This document shows, piece by piece, positions 63,230-64,000 of a stretch of 64,000 nucleotides of DNA. Positions within the stretch are counted from its first letter, which is position 1. Every line of letters starts with the position of its first letter. The position numbers and the translations under genes are program-made. The stretch lies in assembly GCF_003386535.1 (NCBI RefSeq), contig NZ_QTTN01000005.1, positions 105,268-169,267 on the forward strand, read 5' to 3'. Source of the DNA: Paenibacillus taihuensis. Lineage in GTDB: Bacteria > Bacillota > Bacilli > Paenibacillales > Paenibacillaceae. The notes under the pieces were generated by a model. It was not told where the DNA came from, did not search any database, and was given only the letters and a program-made list of their open reading frames with translations.

Positions 63230-64000
63230 ATGCGCATAAGGTCAATGAGAATCGCAACGCTGGTTGTCGCGATTTTTCTGGTCCTGGCGCCTGCGAGCGC
63301 TTGGGCGTACTCGTATGGCGATGCCAATACCGAGGATGTAGCGGAAACGTTCAAGGTGGTCGTTTCGTCGCTAGGCAAATCCCCGGCCGATTGGGATACG
63401 GCAACGGCAGCACATAAGGAACGACGTGACGAAATCGCCTCGCACTTTGGCGAAGCGGTTGCGGCAACGTTGGATGCGGATCTGAAGGCGCATAAGACGG
63501 CCGAGACGATTGCCAACTACAAGGCGCTGCTCGTCATGAACTTGGATCGACGCTTTGAGAATGCGCTCCACAATTACACGGACTACACGTCGGCGAAGCT
63601 GCTGCTTGCGAAGGCGCGGGCGACTTTCGAGACACTGTCACCTTACGCGGAGTCGAAGCTGTCCTCGTCCAAGCTGGACGGTTTGGCGAAGGATTTTGAC
63701 GTGGCGCTAGATGCAATCGGCAACCCGGGATTGTTCGGCGTCGGCAAGAAGGACCCGGACGAAGCGGCATTGAAAGGTGCGGTTAACCGGATTTACAGTG
63801 CGTTAAGGCCGCTGTTCCCGTATACACCGTACAAGGCGGAGCCGTCTAAGCCAGCTGCAGGTACCGGCACGACCACGAAGCCGGACGGAAGCACATCGAC
63901 AAGCGGCGGTACGAGCGGCACGAAAGCAGGCACTACATCGAAGCCATCAACCACCACAGGCAGCGCGGCTGGCTCAACTACAACGACGAAGCCTGATAAG
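63230..64000 (+). CDS. Start of an FTR1-type iron permease (N-terminal extracytoplasmic part), cut by window end
   Basis: An open frame of 257 codons that runs off the window. It begins with a signal peptide (TLVVAIFLVLAPASAWA), then a helical domain (about 30-200) with HKERRDEIASHFGEAVAATL, LLVMNLDRRFENALHNY, AKLLLAKARATFETL, NPGLFGVGKK and RPLFPYTPYK. This recalls the extracellular N-terminal region of Gram-positive FTR1/EfeU permeases. It is followed by a Thr/Ser/Gly/Lys linker; the permease helices with REXXE motifs should lie beyond 64000. GGAAGGTGA stands nine bases before the ATG. The Fur box upstream supports an iron role. Confidence 0.7.
   Translation, partial: MRIRSMRIATLVVAIFLVLAPASAWAYSYGDANTEDVAETFKVVVSSLGKSPADWDTATAAHKERRDEIASHFGEAVAATLDADLKAHKTAETIANYKALLVMNLDRRFENALHNYTDYTSAKLLLAKARATFETLSPYAESKLSSSKLDGLAKDFDVALDAIGNPGLFGVGKKDPDEAALKGAVNRIYSALRPLFPYTPYKAEPSKPAAGTGTTTKPDGSTSTSGGTSGTKAGTTSKPSTTTGSAAGSTTTTKPDK

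Overview
The window looks like the chromosome of a spore-forming member of the Bacillota, most likely Paenibacillus or a close relative. The evidence is a Gram-positive sigma-A style of promoter, strong GGAGG ribosome sites, spoIIR, the protein-arginine phosphatase ywlE, and the order prfA-prmC-spoIIR-tsaC-mntP-ywlE-rpiB-ywlG-glyA ... upp-mnaA-atp, which is the B. subtilis backbone. Base composition is moderately GC-rich, apart from an AT-rich patch at about 20.2-21.6 kb. I saw no rRNA, tRNA, transposase, phage gene or CRISPR array.

Layout. 0.04-5.2 kb (minus strand): a PTS operon glcT-crr-nagE-like-ptsH-ptsI, whose leader carries a RAT antiterminator overlapping a terminator. 5.3-12.8 kb: mobA, an AlkD-like glycosylase, an esterase, a NagZ-like lipoprotein, an ECF sigma factor fused to a large unknown domain, a two-domain VOC protein and a GTP cyclohydrolase II homologue. 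13.1-14.5 kb: two adjacent broken minus-strand genes. 14.6-20.2 kb: a TetR-controlled SMR efflux pair, a DsbA-like protein, DUF72, Rrf2 with thioredoxin, and a fused cytochrome-b/molybdopterin oxidoreductase. 20.2-22.1 kb: an agr-like peptide-signalling cassette with a kinase-less 7-TM protein, AgrB, a cysteine-free AgrD and a stand-alone LytTR regulator. 22.5-35.6 kb: MerR, a 48-residue orphan, ychF, and the housekeeping backbone with a ZTP riboswitch ahead of rpiB-ywlG-glyA.

35.8-46.4 kb is a carbohydrate island lying between glyA and upp. It holds a LacI regulator with three identical operators and a cre site, a sugar ABC transporter, a membrane spermidine-synthase-like protein, an (alpha/alpha)6 glycosidase, and a glycine-rich-domain protein with a Ser/Gly/Cys tail. 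46.6-55.8 kb: upp, mnaA and the complete F1Fo ATP synthase operon. 55.9-57.5 kb: a secreted GH5-type glycanase. 57.7-62.7 kb: an envelope glycosylation cluster (UPF0104 flippase-like protein, membrane phosphodiesterase, GT2, GT-C) behind a Fur-like box. 63.1 kb to the end: a Fur-boxed gene that begins an FTR1-type iron permease and is cut by the window edge.

Three unrelated families of short palindromic intergenic repeats occur. Two are arranged as two forward units followed by two reversed units. The most interesting loci are the atypical agr/LytTR cassette, the ECF-sigma fusion, the possibly iron-controlled glycosylation cluster, and a GlcT whose second regulatory domain has acidic residues in place of both phosphorylatable histidines.
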